From positions 62,001 through 126,000 of the forward strand of contig CALIMH010000006.1 of assembly GCA_938028725.1 (NCBI GenBank): DNA of 64,000 nt, in the 5' to 3' direction. A program made the position numbers and the translations under genes. Position 1 is the stretch's first letter; every line of letters begins with the position of its first letter. The notes below the pieces were generated by a model, which searched no databases, was not told the DNA's origin, and worked only from the letters and a program-made list of their open reading frames with translations. This DNA comes from an uncultured Anaerolineae bacterium. GTDB lineage: Bacteria; Chloroflexota; Anaerolineae; J036; Brachytrichaceae. Shown piece by piece: positions 8,411-15,710 of the stretch.

Positions 8411-9421
8411 ATGAGTGAATCGTCGCGCGAATCGCGCCTGGCTCGCTGGGCATTGGGTGGCGTCGTGGTGGGCTTTCTGCTGCCCCTCTGCTTGTGCGTG
8501 AGCCTGACATTCGCTGCGTTTGCTGGCTTCGGCGCGGTCCTGAACAGCGCAGCAGCTTCCTCAACCATCGGTGACCTCGGTGGACCGCAGCACGTCTCTG
8601 GGCCACGAGTTGGCCCGGCCGTCGCCTTAATCGAGCTCCGCGGGCCGATTGTGAGCGGCGACACGTCGCCGTTTGATTTCGGTGGCATCACGGTTGCCTC
8701 TTCAGAGCGCTTGGTGCAGCTGATTGGCGCAGCGGCCAAGAACTCAGACGTACAAGCGATCTTGCTGCGGGTTGATTCGCCTGGCGGCAGCGTGGTGGCC
8801 AGCGACGAGATCTACCGCGCGCTCAAGCATGCCGGCAAGCCGGTGGTGGTGCAAATGGGCGAGGTGGCTGCATCTGGCGGCTACTACGTCAGCATGGCAG
8901 CAGAGCATATCGTCGCGCATCCGGACACGCTCACCGGCAGCATCGGCGTGATCAGCGAGTTCACCAACATCCTGGGCCTCTACAAGAAGCTAGGGCTGGA
9001 GAGCCACGTTATCAAGAGCGGCGAAAACAAAGACTTCGGCAATCCCACCAGCCCGTTCACCGACGAGGACCGACGCTTGTGGCAGGAGGTCATTGACGAG
9101 GTTTACGAGGAGTTTGTGCGCGTTGTCGCTGATGGACGCAAGATGAGCGTGGAGCAAGTGAAAGCACTGGCCGATGGTCGCCTGTACACAGGTCGCCAAG
9201 CACTTGCGGCAGGGCTAGTAGACCAGCTCGGCTCTTATCAAGACGCTTTGGCCGAAGCCGCGCGACGCGGTGGCATCACCGGCGAACCGCGCGTGCTACG
9301 CTACGGTGCCCCAAGCTTTTGGCAGCTGCTTGGCGGCACCGCAGTGCGCGCTGTTTTGATCCAGCTGGGCATACCGCCGTCGCGCCTGGATGCGCGTCCG
9401 GTGACGCTGGAGTATCGCTAG
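8411..9421 (+). CDS. sppA: Signal peptide peptidase SppA (short form)
   Basis: Membrane serine protease of 336 residues that degrades cleaved signal peptides. An N-terminal transmembrane helix (VVVGFLLPLCLCVSLTFAAF) is followed by a single S49 domain: VALIELRGPI, then LRVDSPGGSV, then the nucleophile region EVAASGGYYVSMAA (Ser near 154) and the general-base region SGENKDFG (Lys near 206). This is the short, Bacillus-type arrangement. AGGAGG precedes the ATG. The stop codon shares the sequence CTAG with the stop of the convergent gene downstream. Confidence 0.95.
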   Translation: MSESSRESRLARWALGGVVVGFLLPLCLCVSLTFAAFAGFGAVLNSAAASSTIGDLGGPQHVSGPRVGPAVALIELRGPIVSGDTSPFDFGGITVASSERLVQLIGAAAKNSDVQAILLRVDSPGGSVVASDEIYRALKHAGKPVVVQMGEVAASGGYYVSMAAEHIVAHPDTLTGSIGVISEFTNILGLYKKLGLESHVIKSGENKDFGNPTSPFTDEDRRLWQEVIDEVYEEFVRVVADGRKMSVEQVKALADGRLYTGRQALAAGLVDQLGSYQDALAEAARRGGITGEPRVLRYGAPSFWQLLGGTAVRAVLIQLGIPPSRLDARPVTLEYR

Positions 9422-9813
9422 GAGCTTCCGACGGGCGGTTGCACGCTCATGCGCACGATTGGGCCTGCCACGGCAAATTCAGCCCGCACCACCTGTTGCG
9501 GCTCGTCCTCCCCTAACACTTCCATGACCGCAACCAGCAATGTGCCGCGGGGAATGCCTCGTGGTAGCCACATGGTCGGAGCAGGTCGGCGTTCCATTGC
9601 CCCTACCAGGGAGACGTAGCGCAGCAATTCGCCGTCGGGCGTCATGATGCTCACGTCAATGGAGGGGAATATACTGAAAGGCGTCAGGCCCATCTCCACC
9701 GTGACCCGTGTGCCATCAGGCCAAGGCATCACGCGGCAATCGGTGATGCGGGCCTCGCTCACAGGACGCTTGGGCAGTGGCTGAGTATGGTCGTGCAACT
9801 GGATGTCGTCCAT
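9418..9813 (-). CDS. Conserved hypothetical protein
   Basis: About 131 residues if started at the ATG at 9813 (MDDIQLHDHT). A longer open frame reaches 9873, but the upstream part overlaps the pheA leader and looks non-coding. I do not recognise the family. It has no signal peptide or membrane helix; the alternating hydrophobic pattern (ITDCRVMPWPDGTRVTVEM, IDVSIMTPDGELLRYVSLV, TLLVAVMEVL) suggests a beta-sandwich. The pattern resembles the accessory Ig-like domains elsewhere in this window, but that is inference. GATAAT (minus strand, 9829-9824) lies 10 nt before the chosen ATG. It converges with sppA and overlaps it by 4 bp. Confidence 0.6.
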   Translation of the reverse strand: MDDIQLHDHTQPLPKRPVSEARITDCRVMPWPDGTRVTVEMGLTPFSIFPSIDVSIMTPDGELLRYVSLVGAMERRPAPTMWLPRGIPRGTLLVAVMEVLGEDEPQQVVRAEFAVAGPIVRMSVQPPVGSS

Positions 9814-9926
9814 GTTGAAGCTGATTATCCTGTCCACGCAGCGCCATGGCCGCAAGCATAAGGGCGGTTTCATCCACCAGCTCAGGCTGCGGGGCTTTCG
9901 AGGCCTTGTATCCTAGTGGCGAGATC

Positions 9927-10808
9927 ATGAATCCTAAGGTTGCATTCCAAGGCGAACCCGGAGCCTATAGCGAGCAGGCAGCATTGGACTTCTTCGGCAG
10001 TGCTGTTGAACTGCTGCCGCGGCCTACCTTCGACGATGTGTTTGATGACGTGAGTGCAGGGCGCTGTGATTTCGGCATTGTGCCGATGGAGAACTCACTA
10101 GGCGGCAGCGTGCATCGCAACTACGACTTGCTGATGCGGCACAGCTTACACATCGTCGGCGAGGTGATCGTGCGCGTGCAGTGGTATCTTTACGCGCTGC
10201 CGGGTGTGCAACTCGCCGACATTCGGCGCGTGGTTTCACACTGGCAAGCGCTGGCACAATGCGAGCGGACACTCGCACGGCTGCTGCCTCATGCTGAGCG
10301 CGAGCCAGTATACGACACAGCCGGCAGCGTGAAAATGCTTGCCCTGGAAGAGCGGCGAGACACCGCTGCCATTGCCGGCCGCCGTGCAGGCGAACTATAC
10401 GGCGTCCCTGTCCTCCGCGAGGGCATTGAGGACGACGACGCAAACTACACGCGCTTTGTAGTGCTTGCGCGTGAGCCCAGCATGCAGCACCAAGCTCTGT
10501 TTGATGACCAAGCCTACAAGACTTCCATCGTCTTCGCCATGCGCAACGTGCCCGGCGCGCTCTTCCGCGCCTTGGCAGCATTTGCCCTGCGTGATATAGA
10601 CTTGACCAAGATCGAGTCGCGCCCCTTGCAAGGCTCGCCCTGGGAGTACGTGTTTTACCTGGATTTTGTCGGCCATGCCCAAGCGCTACGAGGGCAGCGC
10701 GCGCTTTCCCATCTCAGTGAGATTACCACCGTGCTGCGGGTGCTGGGGAGCTACCCGCGCGCTACGATGCCCGCGAGGCCTGAAGCGGGAGAGGTGATAA
10801 AGCCATGA
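9927..10808 (+). CDS. pheA: Prephenate dehydratase
   Basis: Stand-alone prephenate dehydratase of 293 residues, converting prephenate to phenylpyruvate in phenylalanine synthesis. The start at 9927 gives MNPKVAFQGEPGAYSEQAA, the standard N-terminus; the open frame extends further upstream to 9846, but without similarity. Catalytic-domain motifs are CDFGIVPMENSLGGSV and DTAGSVKML. Residues from about 200 form an ACT domain with KTSIVFAMRNVPGALFRAL and KIESRPLQGSPWEYVFYLD, the ESRP motif that binds phenylalanine for feedback inhibition. The stop overlaps the ATG of darA by four bases, so the two genes are translationally coupled. Confidence 0.95.
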   Translation: MNPKVAFQGEPGAYSEQAALDFFGSAVELLPRPTFDDVFDDVSAGRCDFGIVPMENSLGGSVHRNYDLLMRHSLHIVGEVIVRVQWYLYALPGVQLADIRRVVSHWQALAQCERTLARLLPHAEREPVYDTAGSVKMLALEERRDTAAIAGRRAGELYGVPVLREGIEDDDANYTRFVVLAREPSMQHQALFDDQAYKTSIVFAMRNVPGALFRALAAFALRDIDLTKIESRPLQGSPWEYVFYLDFVGHAQALRGQRALSHLSEITTVLRVLGSYPRATMPARPEAGEVIKP

Positions 10809-11125
10809 AGATGATTCTGGCTGTTGTGCAAGCTGATGATGCAGCGAAGGTAATGCAGGCGCTCACCAGCGCCGGACATCGCGTCACTCGCATCGCCACT
10901 CAGGGCGCCTGGCTGCGCCGAGAGAACACCACCCTGTTGCTTGGGGTGGCCGACCATCAAGTGGAAGATGTGCTGAACATCCTGAAGCAAACAGCACAGC
11001 GCCGTATCTCATACATCCCTTCGCCGCGCGAAGTGCCCGGCGCCCTGAGCACACGAGTGATGGATGTGGAGGTCGGCGGAGCTACAGTGTTTGTGCTGAA
11101 CGTGGAGCGCTTTGAACAACTATGA
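10805..11125 (+). CDS. darA: PII-like cyclic-di-AMP receptor protein
   Basis: Protein of 106 residues of the DarA/PstA (DUF970) family, small cytoplasmic PII-like trimers that bind cyclic-di-AMP. Typical segments are MKMILAVVQADDAAKVMQAL, the ligand loop RIATQGAWLRRENTTLLLGV, and the C-terminal strand GATVFVLNVERFEQL. A Shine-Dalgarno sequence (GGAGAGGTGA) lies in the end of pheA. Coupling to pheA is unusual for the Firmicutes version. It ends 10 bp from the convergent Nudix gene. Confidence 0.92.
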   Translation: MKMILAVVQADDAAKVMQALTSAGHRVTRIATQGAWLRRENTTLLLGVADHQVEDVLNILKQTAQRRISYIPSPREVPGALSTRVMDVEVGGATVFVLNVERFEQL

Positions 11126-11135
11126 GCGGTTAGCG

Positions 11136-11573
11136 CTAAGCCAACTTGAGGGCTGCGGCAGCTTCCCACAACACACGACGGCTTTCATCGAACGTGATAA
11201 GGGCGTCGGCCTCCTGCAACTCGCACCAGCGACACTCCTGCACTTCGCTCAGTTGGGGGCGTGTATTGGGGGTGTGCACGATGCCAATGTAGTATTGCAC
11301 GATCTTGTCTACTAACTTAGCCGGGTGGTTGCTATCAGGTTTGCGGTATTGCTCGATAAAGGCGCGCTCGGTGATCAGTTGCACGTCGGTGATGCCGGTC
11401 TCCTCCTGCAGTTCACGCAGCGCAGCTTCTGTGTTGCTTTCGCCGAGCTGTGCATGGCCTTTGGGAAAAGACCAATGACCCGCATTGTGTCGTACGAGCA
11501 GAAAGCGCGTGCGGTTATCCGAGCGCCAGACCGGTATCACACCAAAAGAGCGCTCTACATAGTTGGACGACAT
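11136..11573 (-). CDS. Nudix hydrolase
   Basis: Cytoplasmic hydrolase of 145 residues acting on a nucleoside diphosphate linked to another moiety. The Nudix box is intact: GHAQLGESNTEAALRELQEE followed by TGI. The preceding HWSFPKG and the N-terminal VERSFGVIPVWR resemble the asymmetric diadenosine tetraphosphate hydrolase branch, so an Ap4A-type substrate is likely but unproved. I start it at the ATG at 11573 rather than the upstream codon at 11591, because TATAGT (minus strand, 11586-11581) lies 7 nt before it and would exclude the upstream start. Confidence 0.9.
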   Translation of the reverse strand: MSSNYVERSFGVIPVWRSDNRTRFLLVRHNAGHWSFPKGHAQLGESNTEAALRELQEETGITDVQLITERAFIEQYRKPDSNHPAKLVDKIVQYYIGIVHTPNTRPQLSEVQECRWCELQEADALITFDESRRVLWEAAAALKLA

Positions 11574-11580
11574 GGCGACC

Positions 11581-11586
11581 ACTATA
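11581..11586 (-). promoter_or_regulatory. -10 element of the Nudix gene (leaderless type)
   Basis: TATAGT on the minus strand, 7 nt before the ATG at 11573, with no Shine-Dalgarno sequence between. Confidence 0.55.
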
Positions 11587-11616
11587 CTCACTGGCTGAGA
11601 GCAAGGCAGCGCAAGT

Positions 11617-11622
11617 TATAAT
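11617..11622 (+). promoter_or_regulatory. -10 element of the tRNA-Ser gene
   Basis: Consensus TATAAT ends 10 nt before the first base of the tRNA. It is divergent from the Nudix promoter only 30 bp away. A -35 hexamer is not evident. Confidence 0.6.
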
Positions 11623-11632
11623 GTTGTTCAAC

Positions 11633-11720
11633 GGAGAGGTCGCATAGCCCGGTCTAGTGCGCACGCCTGGAGAGCGTGTATGGCCAAAAGCCATCGCGGG
11701 TTCAAATCCCGCCCTCTCCG
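11633..11720 (+). tRNA. tRNA-Ser (anticodon GGA)
   Basis: All tRNA parts fold. The acceptor GGAGAGG (11633-11639) pairs with CCTCTCC (11713-11719), and G at 11720 is the discriminator. The anticodon arm is CACGC-CTGGAGA-GCGTG with anticodon GGA. A long class II variable arm (ATGGC/GCCAT) follows, then the T arm GCGGG-TTCAAAT-CCCGC. The long variable arm and anticodon fit serine. No CCA is encoded; TTTT follows. Confidence 0.96.
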
Positions 11721-12027
11721 CTTTTCTCCTCTTTCACCGTGAGCTAGCCCTTCGTGGCTGCATACTTTCTACTGCCTAGCAGCTTCTCTCAACCGCACTA
11801 GCTGCTGACGAGCCATTACCCCTTGAAGGCATAGAACAGTGCAAGGCGCTGAACTGACACTAACGAGAGTTGGCAAGCAGTCAGCTATGAGTTGGAAGGC
11901 CTGGCCTGGCTCCAGGGGGCACGGTTGGTTGGCAATGGCGACTTGACTGCGGCAGGATGGAGGCTGCTTGGCTCATAAGTTGAGGGTGTTAGGCATAGGG
12001 TGTCAGACAGGTTTGGAACGGATTGCC
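11721..12027 (+). other. Intergenic stretch with nothing recognised
   Basis: About 300 bp between the tRNA and the promoter of the first TRAP binding-protein gene. No open frame with family character, no tRNA-end direct repeat and no clear hairpin was seen. Confidence 0.5.
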
Positions 12028-12056
12028 TTGACAAATCCGGATAAGGGGGGTAGAAA
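12028..12056 (+). promoter_or_regulatory. Sigma-70 promoter of the first TRAP binding-protein gene
   Basis: A perfect -35 TTGACA (12028-12033), a 17-bp spacer and -10 TAGAAA (12051-12056). The leader is about 50 nt, with AGGAGG before the ATG at 12114. Confidence 0.75.
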
Positions 12057-12113
12057 CCTCCAACCTTTGCAAACCAAAGCGATGTTCCCCATCAGGACCA
12101 GGAGGTAACAAAT

Positions 12114-13202
12114 ATGAGGCGACGAGACTTTTTGAAGGCTGCAGCCAAGACTGCAGCGGTAGGTGCTGCGTCAACGGTGTTCACCGCGCCGGCAGTTGTC
12201 CGTGCTCAAATTCGCTGGCAGATGGCGACAAGCTGGCCAGTCTCACTAGATACCCTGTTCGGCGGCGCTGAGTTCTTTGCTCAACGTGTGGCGGCCTTGA
12301 CCGACGGTGGGCTCATCATCGAGCCGCAGCCGGCCGGCAAGCTGGCGCCTGGCACGCAGGTGTTGGACGTGGTCTCGCAAGGCTCAGTGCCGATCGGCCA
12401 TACAGCTTCGTATTACTACATTGGCAAATCACCGATCACTGCCTTCGGCTCCGGAGTGCCATTTGGCTTGAGTGTGCGCCAGCAGAATGCTTGGTTCTAC
12501 GAGGGAGGCGGCTTGGAGCTGTTGCAGGAGATTTACGCCAAGAAGTTCAACGTGATCCAGTTTCCGGCTGGCAACACGGGTGTGCAGATGGGCGGCTGGT
12601 TTCGCAAGATAATCAGCAGCCCGACTGCGCTAAGAGGCTTGAAGATGCGCATCCCGGGATTGGGCGGCGAGGTGATGAAGCGGCTGGGCGTGACGGTGCA
12701 GACGCTGCCGGGCGGTGAAATCTTCCAGGCGCTGCAGACCGGCGCTGTGGATGCAGCAGAGTGGGTCGGCCCATACGATGATGAGAAGCTGGGCCTATAC
12801 AAAGTCGCCAAATACTACTACTATCCAGGCTGGTGGGAGCCAGGCACAACGCTAGAGGTGGAAGTGAACCTGGACGAGTGGAAAAAGTTGCCGAAGACTT
12901 ACCAGGAGGCAATCCGTTCCGCAGCCATGGAGGCTAATATGACGGTGATGGCGCGCTACGATGCCCGCAACGCTGCTGCGCTGGAGAAACTGCGCAAGGA
13001 AGGCGTGCGCTTGCAGCGCTACTCGCGCTCGATTCTGGATGCCGCGAAGAAAGAGGCAGAAAAGATCTATGAGGAGTATGCTGCTAGCGACCCTGACTTC
13101 AAGCGCGTCTATGATAGCTGGAAGGCCTTCAAAGCGCAGACCGACCCGTGGTTTGGCCTCGCTGAGCTGACAATGCAAACCTACCAGTTCTCGGGGCGCT
13201 AG
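12114..13202 (+). CDS. TRAP transporter substrate-binding protein, copy 1 (TakP/DctP-like)
   Basis: Periplasmic-type solute receptor of 362 residues for a TRAP transporter. The N-terminus [12 protein letters not shown], then a hydrophobic stretch and APAVVRAQ, is a twin-arginine signal peptide. The mature part begins [23 protein letters not shown] and has the signature of the 2-oxoacid-binding TakP branch: [44 protein letters not shown] and KYYYYPGWW. The conserved Arg of the binding site is in [11 protein letters not shown]. It is followed by two close paralogues. No DctQ or DctM membrane subunit is in the window, so the partner must be elsewhere. Confidence 0.93.
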   Translation: MRRRDFLKAAAKTAAVGAASTVFTAPAVVRAQIRWQMATSWPVSLDTLFGGAEFFAQRVAALTDGGLIIEPQPAGKLAPGTQVLDVVSQGSVPIGHTASYYYIGKSPITAFGSGVPFGLSVRQQNAWFYEGGGLELLQEIYAKKFNVIQFPAGNTGVQMGGWFRKIISSPTALRGLKMRIPGLGGEVMKRLGVTVQTLPGGEIFQALQTGAVDAAEWVGPYDDEKLGLYKVAKYYYYPGWWEPGTTLEVEVNLDEWKKLPKTYQEAIRSAAMEANMTVMARYDARNAAALEKLRKEGVRLQRYSRSILDAAKKEAEKIYEEYAASDPDFKRVYDSWKAFKAQTDPWFGLAELTMQTYQFSGR

Positions 13203-13252
13203 GCGCAGCATCAGTAGTTAAAGCAAGTTCTAGCGGCCTCGCCCTTATTGAA

Positions 13253-13292
13253 CCACGCCCAGTCGCGCGCGTGGATGAGTTGTTTTTGTTGT
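13253..13292 (+). terminator. Possible weak terminator between binding-protein copies 1 and 2
   Basis: CCACGC (13253-13258) pairs with GCGTGG (13269-13274), and GTTTTTGTTG follows a few bases later. Short stem, so only a candidate. Confidence 0.35.
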
Positions 13293-13327
13293 CTCTCTCT
13301 GGCTTTGGCTCTCCGCTTCAACACTGC

Positions 13328-13356
13328 TTGACAAAATTAGTCGAAGGCAGTAAAAA
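13328..13356 (+). promoter_or_regulatory. Sigma-70 promoter of the second TRAP binding-protein gene
   Basis: TTGACA (13328-13333), a 17-bp spacer and TAAAAA (13351-13356), 48 bp before the ATG at 13405. Same architecture as the promoter of copy 1. Confidence 0.65.
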
Positions 13357-13404
13357 AGAGAGTGCCCGATGTCCAACTCGATAACGGATGGAGTGAGGGA
13401 AGCT

Positions 13405-14493
13405 ATGAGACGACGAGACTTTTTGAAGGCTGCAGCCAAGAGTGCGGCAGTGGGTGCTGCGTCAACGGTGTTCACCGCTCCAACGGTTGTTCGTGCTCAG
13501 GTGCGCTGGCAGATGGCAACAAGCTGGCCGGTCTCGCTGGATACCATCTATGGGGCAACCGAGTTTTTCGCCCAGCGTGTGGCAGCGTTGACCGATGGCG
13601 GCTTCATTATCGAGCCGCAGCCGGCCGGCAAGTTGGCGCCTGGCACGCAGGTGTTGGACGTGGTCTCGCAAGGCTCAGTGCCGATAGGCCACACGGCATC
13701 GTATTACTACATTGGCAAGTCGCCGATCACGGCTTTTGGCACGGCCTTGCCGTTTGGCTTGAGTGTGCGCCAGCAGAATGCTTGGTTCTACGAGGGGGGC
13801 GGCCTGGAGCTGTTGCAGGAGATTTACGCCAAGAAGTTCAACGTGATCCAGTTTCCGGCTGGCAACACGGGTGTGCAGATGGGCGGCTGGTTTCGCAAGC
13901 CGATCAACGCTGTGCGGGACCTGCAAGGGCTCAAGATGCGCATTCCTGGATTGGGCGGCGAGGTGATGAAGCGGCTGGGCGTGACGGTGCAGACGCTGCC
14001 GGGCGGCGAAATCTTCCAGGCGCTGCAGACCGGCGCTGTGGATGCAGCGGAGTGGGTCGGCCCGTACGATGACGAGAAGCTGGGCTTCTACAAAGTCGCC
14101 AAATACTACTACTATCCAGGCTGGTGGGAGCCAGGTCCTTCACTTGAGGTAGAAGTGAATCTGGATGAGTGGAACAGGCTGCCGAAGGCCTACCAAGAGG
14201 CGATCCGCTCAGCAGCTATGGAGGCCAATATGGTGATGATGGCACGCTATGACGCTCGCAACGCTGCTGCGCTGGAGAAACTGCGCAAGGAAGGTGTGGT
14301 CTTGAGGCGCTACTCGCGCTCTATCTTGGACGCTGCGAAGAGGGAGGCCGAGAAGCTATTCGAGGAGTATGCCGCCAAAGACCCAGACTTCAAGCGTGTG
14401 TATGATAGCTGGAAGGCCTTCAAGGCGCAGACCGACCGCTGGTTTGGCCTCGCTGAGCTATCCATGCAGACTTATCAGTTCACTGGACGATAG
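13405..14493 (+). CDS. TRAP transporter substrate-binding protein, copy 2 (TakP/DctP-like)
   Basis: Second paralogue, also exactly 362 residues when started at the ATG at 13405 ([17 protein letters not shown]). The open frame reaches 13369, but those 12 residues do not match copies 1 and 3 and would precede the twin-arginine motif. All signature segments of copy 1 are kept, including [18 protein letters not shown]. Long tracts are identical to copy 1 at DNA level (for example around 13800-13895 against 12510-12605), while other parts differ, a mosaic that suggests gene conversion. It carries its own consensus promoter. A stem-loop at 14525-14547 separates it from copy 3. Confidence 0.93.
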   Translation: MRRRDFLKAAAKSAAVGAASTVFTAPTVVRAQVRWQMATSWPVSLDTIYGATEFFAQRVAALTDGGFIIEPQPAGKLAPGTQVLDVVSQGSVPIGHTASYYYIGKSPITAFGTALPFGLSVRQQNAWFYEGGGLELLQEIYAKKFNVIQFPAGNTGVQMGGWFRKPINAVRDLQGLKMRIPGLGGEVMKRLGVTVQTLPGGEIFQALQTGAVDAAEWVGPYDDEKLGFYKVAKYYYYPGWWEPGPSLEVEVNLDEWNRLPKAYQEAIRSAAMEANMVMMARYDARNAAALEKLRKEGVVLRRYSRSILDAAKREAEKLFEEYAAKDPDFKRVYDSWKAFKAQTDRWFGLAELSMQTYQFTGR

Positions 14494-14524
14494 CTTGAGC
14501 AGATGGCTGCAAAAGCAGCACAGG

Positions 14525-14547
14525 GAGGAGGCTGATGAGGCCTCCTC
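14525..14547 (+). terminator. Stem-loop between binding-protein copies 2 and 3
   Basis: GAGGAGGC (14525-14532) pairs with GCCTCCTC (14540-14547), followed by TCAACTTCTTCTT. Closely resembles the terminator after copy 3, so it was probably duplicated with the gene. The T-tract is interrupted, so partial read-through is likely. Confidence 0.6.
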
Positions 14548-14574
14548 TCAACTTCTTCTTAGAGGTAAGTAGCT

Positions 14575-15663
14575 ATGCAAAGACGCGATTTCCTGAAATC
14601 TGCTGCCAAAACAGCAGCTCTCGGTGCTGCATCCACTGTGTTCAGCGCTCCAACGGTTGTTCGTGCTCAGGTGCGCTGGCAGATGGCCACAAGCTGGCCG
14701 GTCTCACTGGACACAGTGTATGGCGGCGCTGAGTTCTTCGCACAGCGTGTAGCGGCACTAACAGACGGCGGGTTCATCATTGAGCCGCAGCCAGCCGGCA
14801 AGTTGGCGCCGGGCACGCAAGTGTTAGATGCCGTGTCGCAGGGTGCAGTGCCGATTGGCCATACGCCGTCCTATTACTACACCGGCAAATCGCCGGTCAT
14901 GACGTTCGGCACCACCGTGCCGTTTGGTATGACCGCGCGCCAGCAAAATGCCTGGTTCTATGAAGGTGGCGGGCTTGAGCTGTTGCAAGAAATTTACGCT
15001 GCCAAGTTCAACGTTATCTTCTTCCCTGCTGGCAACACGGGTGTGCAGATGGGCGGCTGGTTCCGCAAGCCGATCAACACGGTGCGGGACCTGCAAGGGC
15101 TTAAGATGCGCATCCCTGGCCTTGGCGGCGAGGTGATGAAGCGGCTAGGAGTGACCGTGCAAACGTTGCCTCCCAGTGAAATCTTCCAGGCGTTGCAGAC
15201 CGGTGTGGTGGATGCAGCAGAGTGGGTGGGCCCATACGATGACGAGAAGCTGGGCTTCTACAAAGTCGCCAAGTACTATTACTATCCTGGTTGGTGGGAT
15301 CCCGGTCCTTCGCTTGAGATTGAGATCAACCTTGACGCTTGGAACAGCTTGCCGAAGACCTACCAGGAGGCAGTCCGTTCTGCCGCGATGGAGGCCAACA
15401 TGTCTATGTTGGCGCGCTACGACGCTCGCAACGCAGCAGCTTTGGAACGCCTGCGCAAACAGGGCGTGCGTTTGCAGCGCTTCTCGCGCACTGTCATGGA
15501 CGCAGCGCGGCGTGAGACAGAGAAAATCCTTGAGGAGTATGCCGCAGGCGATCCCGACTTCAAGCGCGTGTACGACAATTGGAAAGCCTTCAAGGCGCAG
15601 ACCGACCGATGGTTTAGCCTCGCTGAGCTATCCATGCAGACTTACCAGTTCACCGGGCGCTAG
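14575..15663 (+). CDS. TRAP transporter substrate-binding protein, copy 3 (TakP/DctP-like)
   Basis: Third paralogue of 362 residues, with the twin-arginine signal [17 protein letters not shown] and the same mature signature ([33 protein letters not shown]). It is the most diverged copy: binding-site surroundings change, for instance [20 protein letters not shown] in place of [12 protein letters not shown] and [15 protein letters not shown] in place of [15 protein letters not shown]. That may alter ligand preference. It sits only 82 bp after copy 2 with AGAGG before the ATG, and no promoter as strong as those of copies 1 and 2 was found, so it may rely on read-through. A strong terminator follows. 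Confidence 0.93.
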   Translation: MQRRDFLKSAAKTAALGAASTVFSAPTVVRAQVRWQMATSWPVSLDTVYGGAEFFAQRVAALTDGGFIIEPQPAGKLAPGTQVLDAVSQGAVPIGHTPSYYYTGKSPVMTFGTTVPFGMTARQQNAWFYEGGGLELLQEIYAAKFNVIFFPAGNTGVQMGGWFRKPINTVRDLQGLKMRIPGLGGEVMKRLGVTVQTLPPSEIFQALQTGVVDAAEWVGPYDDEKLGFYKVAKYYYYPGWWDPGPSLEIEINLDAWNSLPKTYQEAVRSAAMEANMSMLARYDARNAAALERLRKQGVRLQRFSRTVMDAARRETEKILEEYAAGDPDFKRVYDNWKAFKAQTDRWFSLAELSMQTYQFTGR

Positions 15664-15677
15664 AAGCTTAACTTGTT

Positions 15678-15710
15678 GGGGAGGCTGCTCTCGGCCTCCC
15701 CTTAACTTTT
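15678..15710 (+). terminator. Intrinsic terminator after binding-protein copy 3
   Basis: GGGGAGGC (15678-15685) pairs with GCCTCCCC (15694-15701), followed by TTAACTTTTT. It ends at the stop codon of the convergent kinase gene and may serve both strands. Confidence 0.85.

Noticed and set aside
11633..12113. tRNA-Ser followed by a gap as an integration site for a mobile element
   Set aside because: No integrase, no repeat of the tRNA 3' end was found, and the following genes look native with normal composition.
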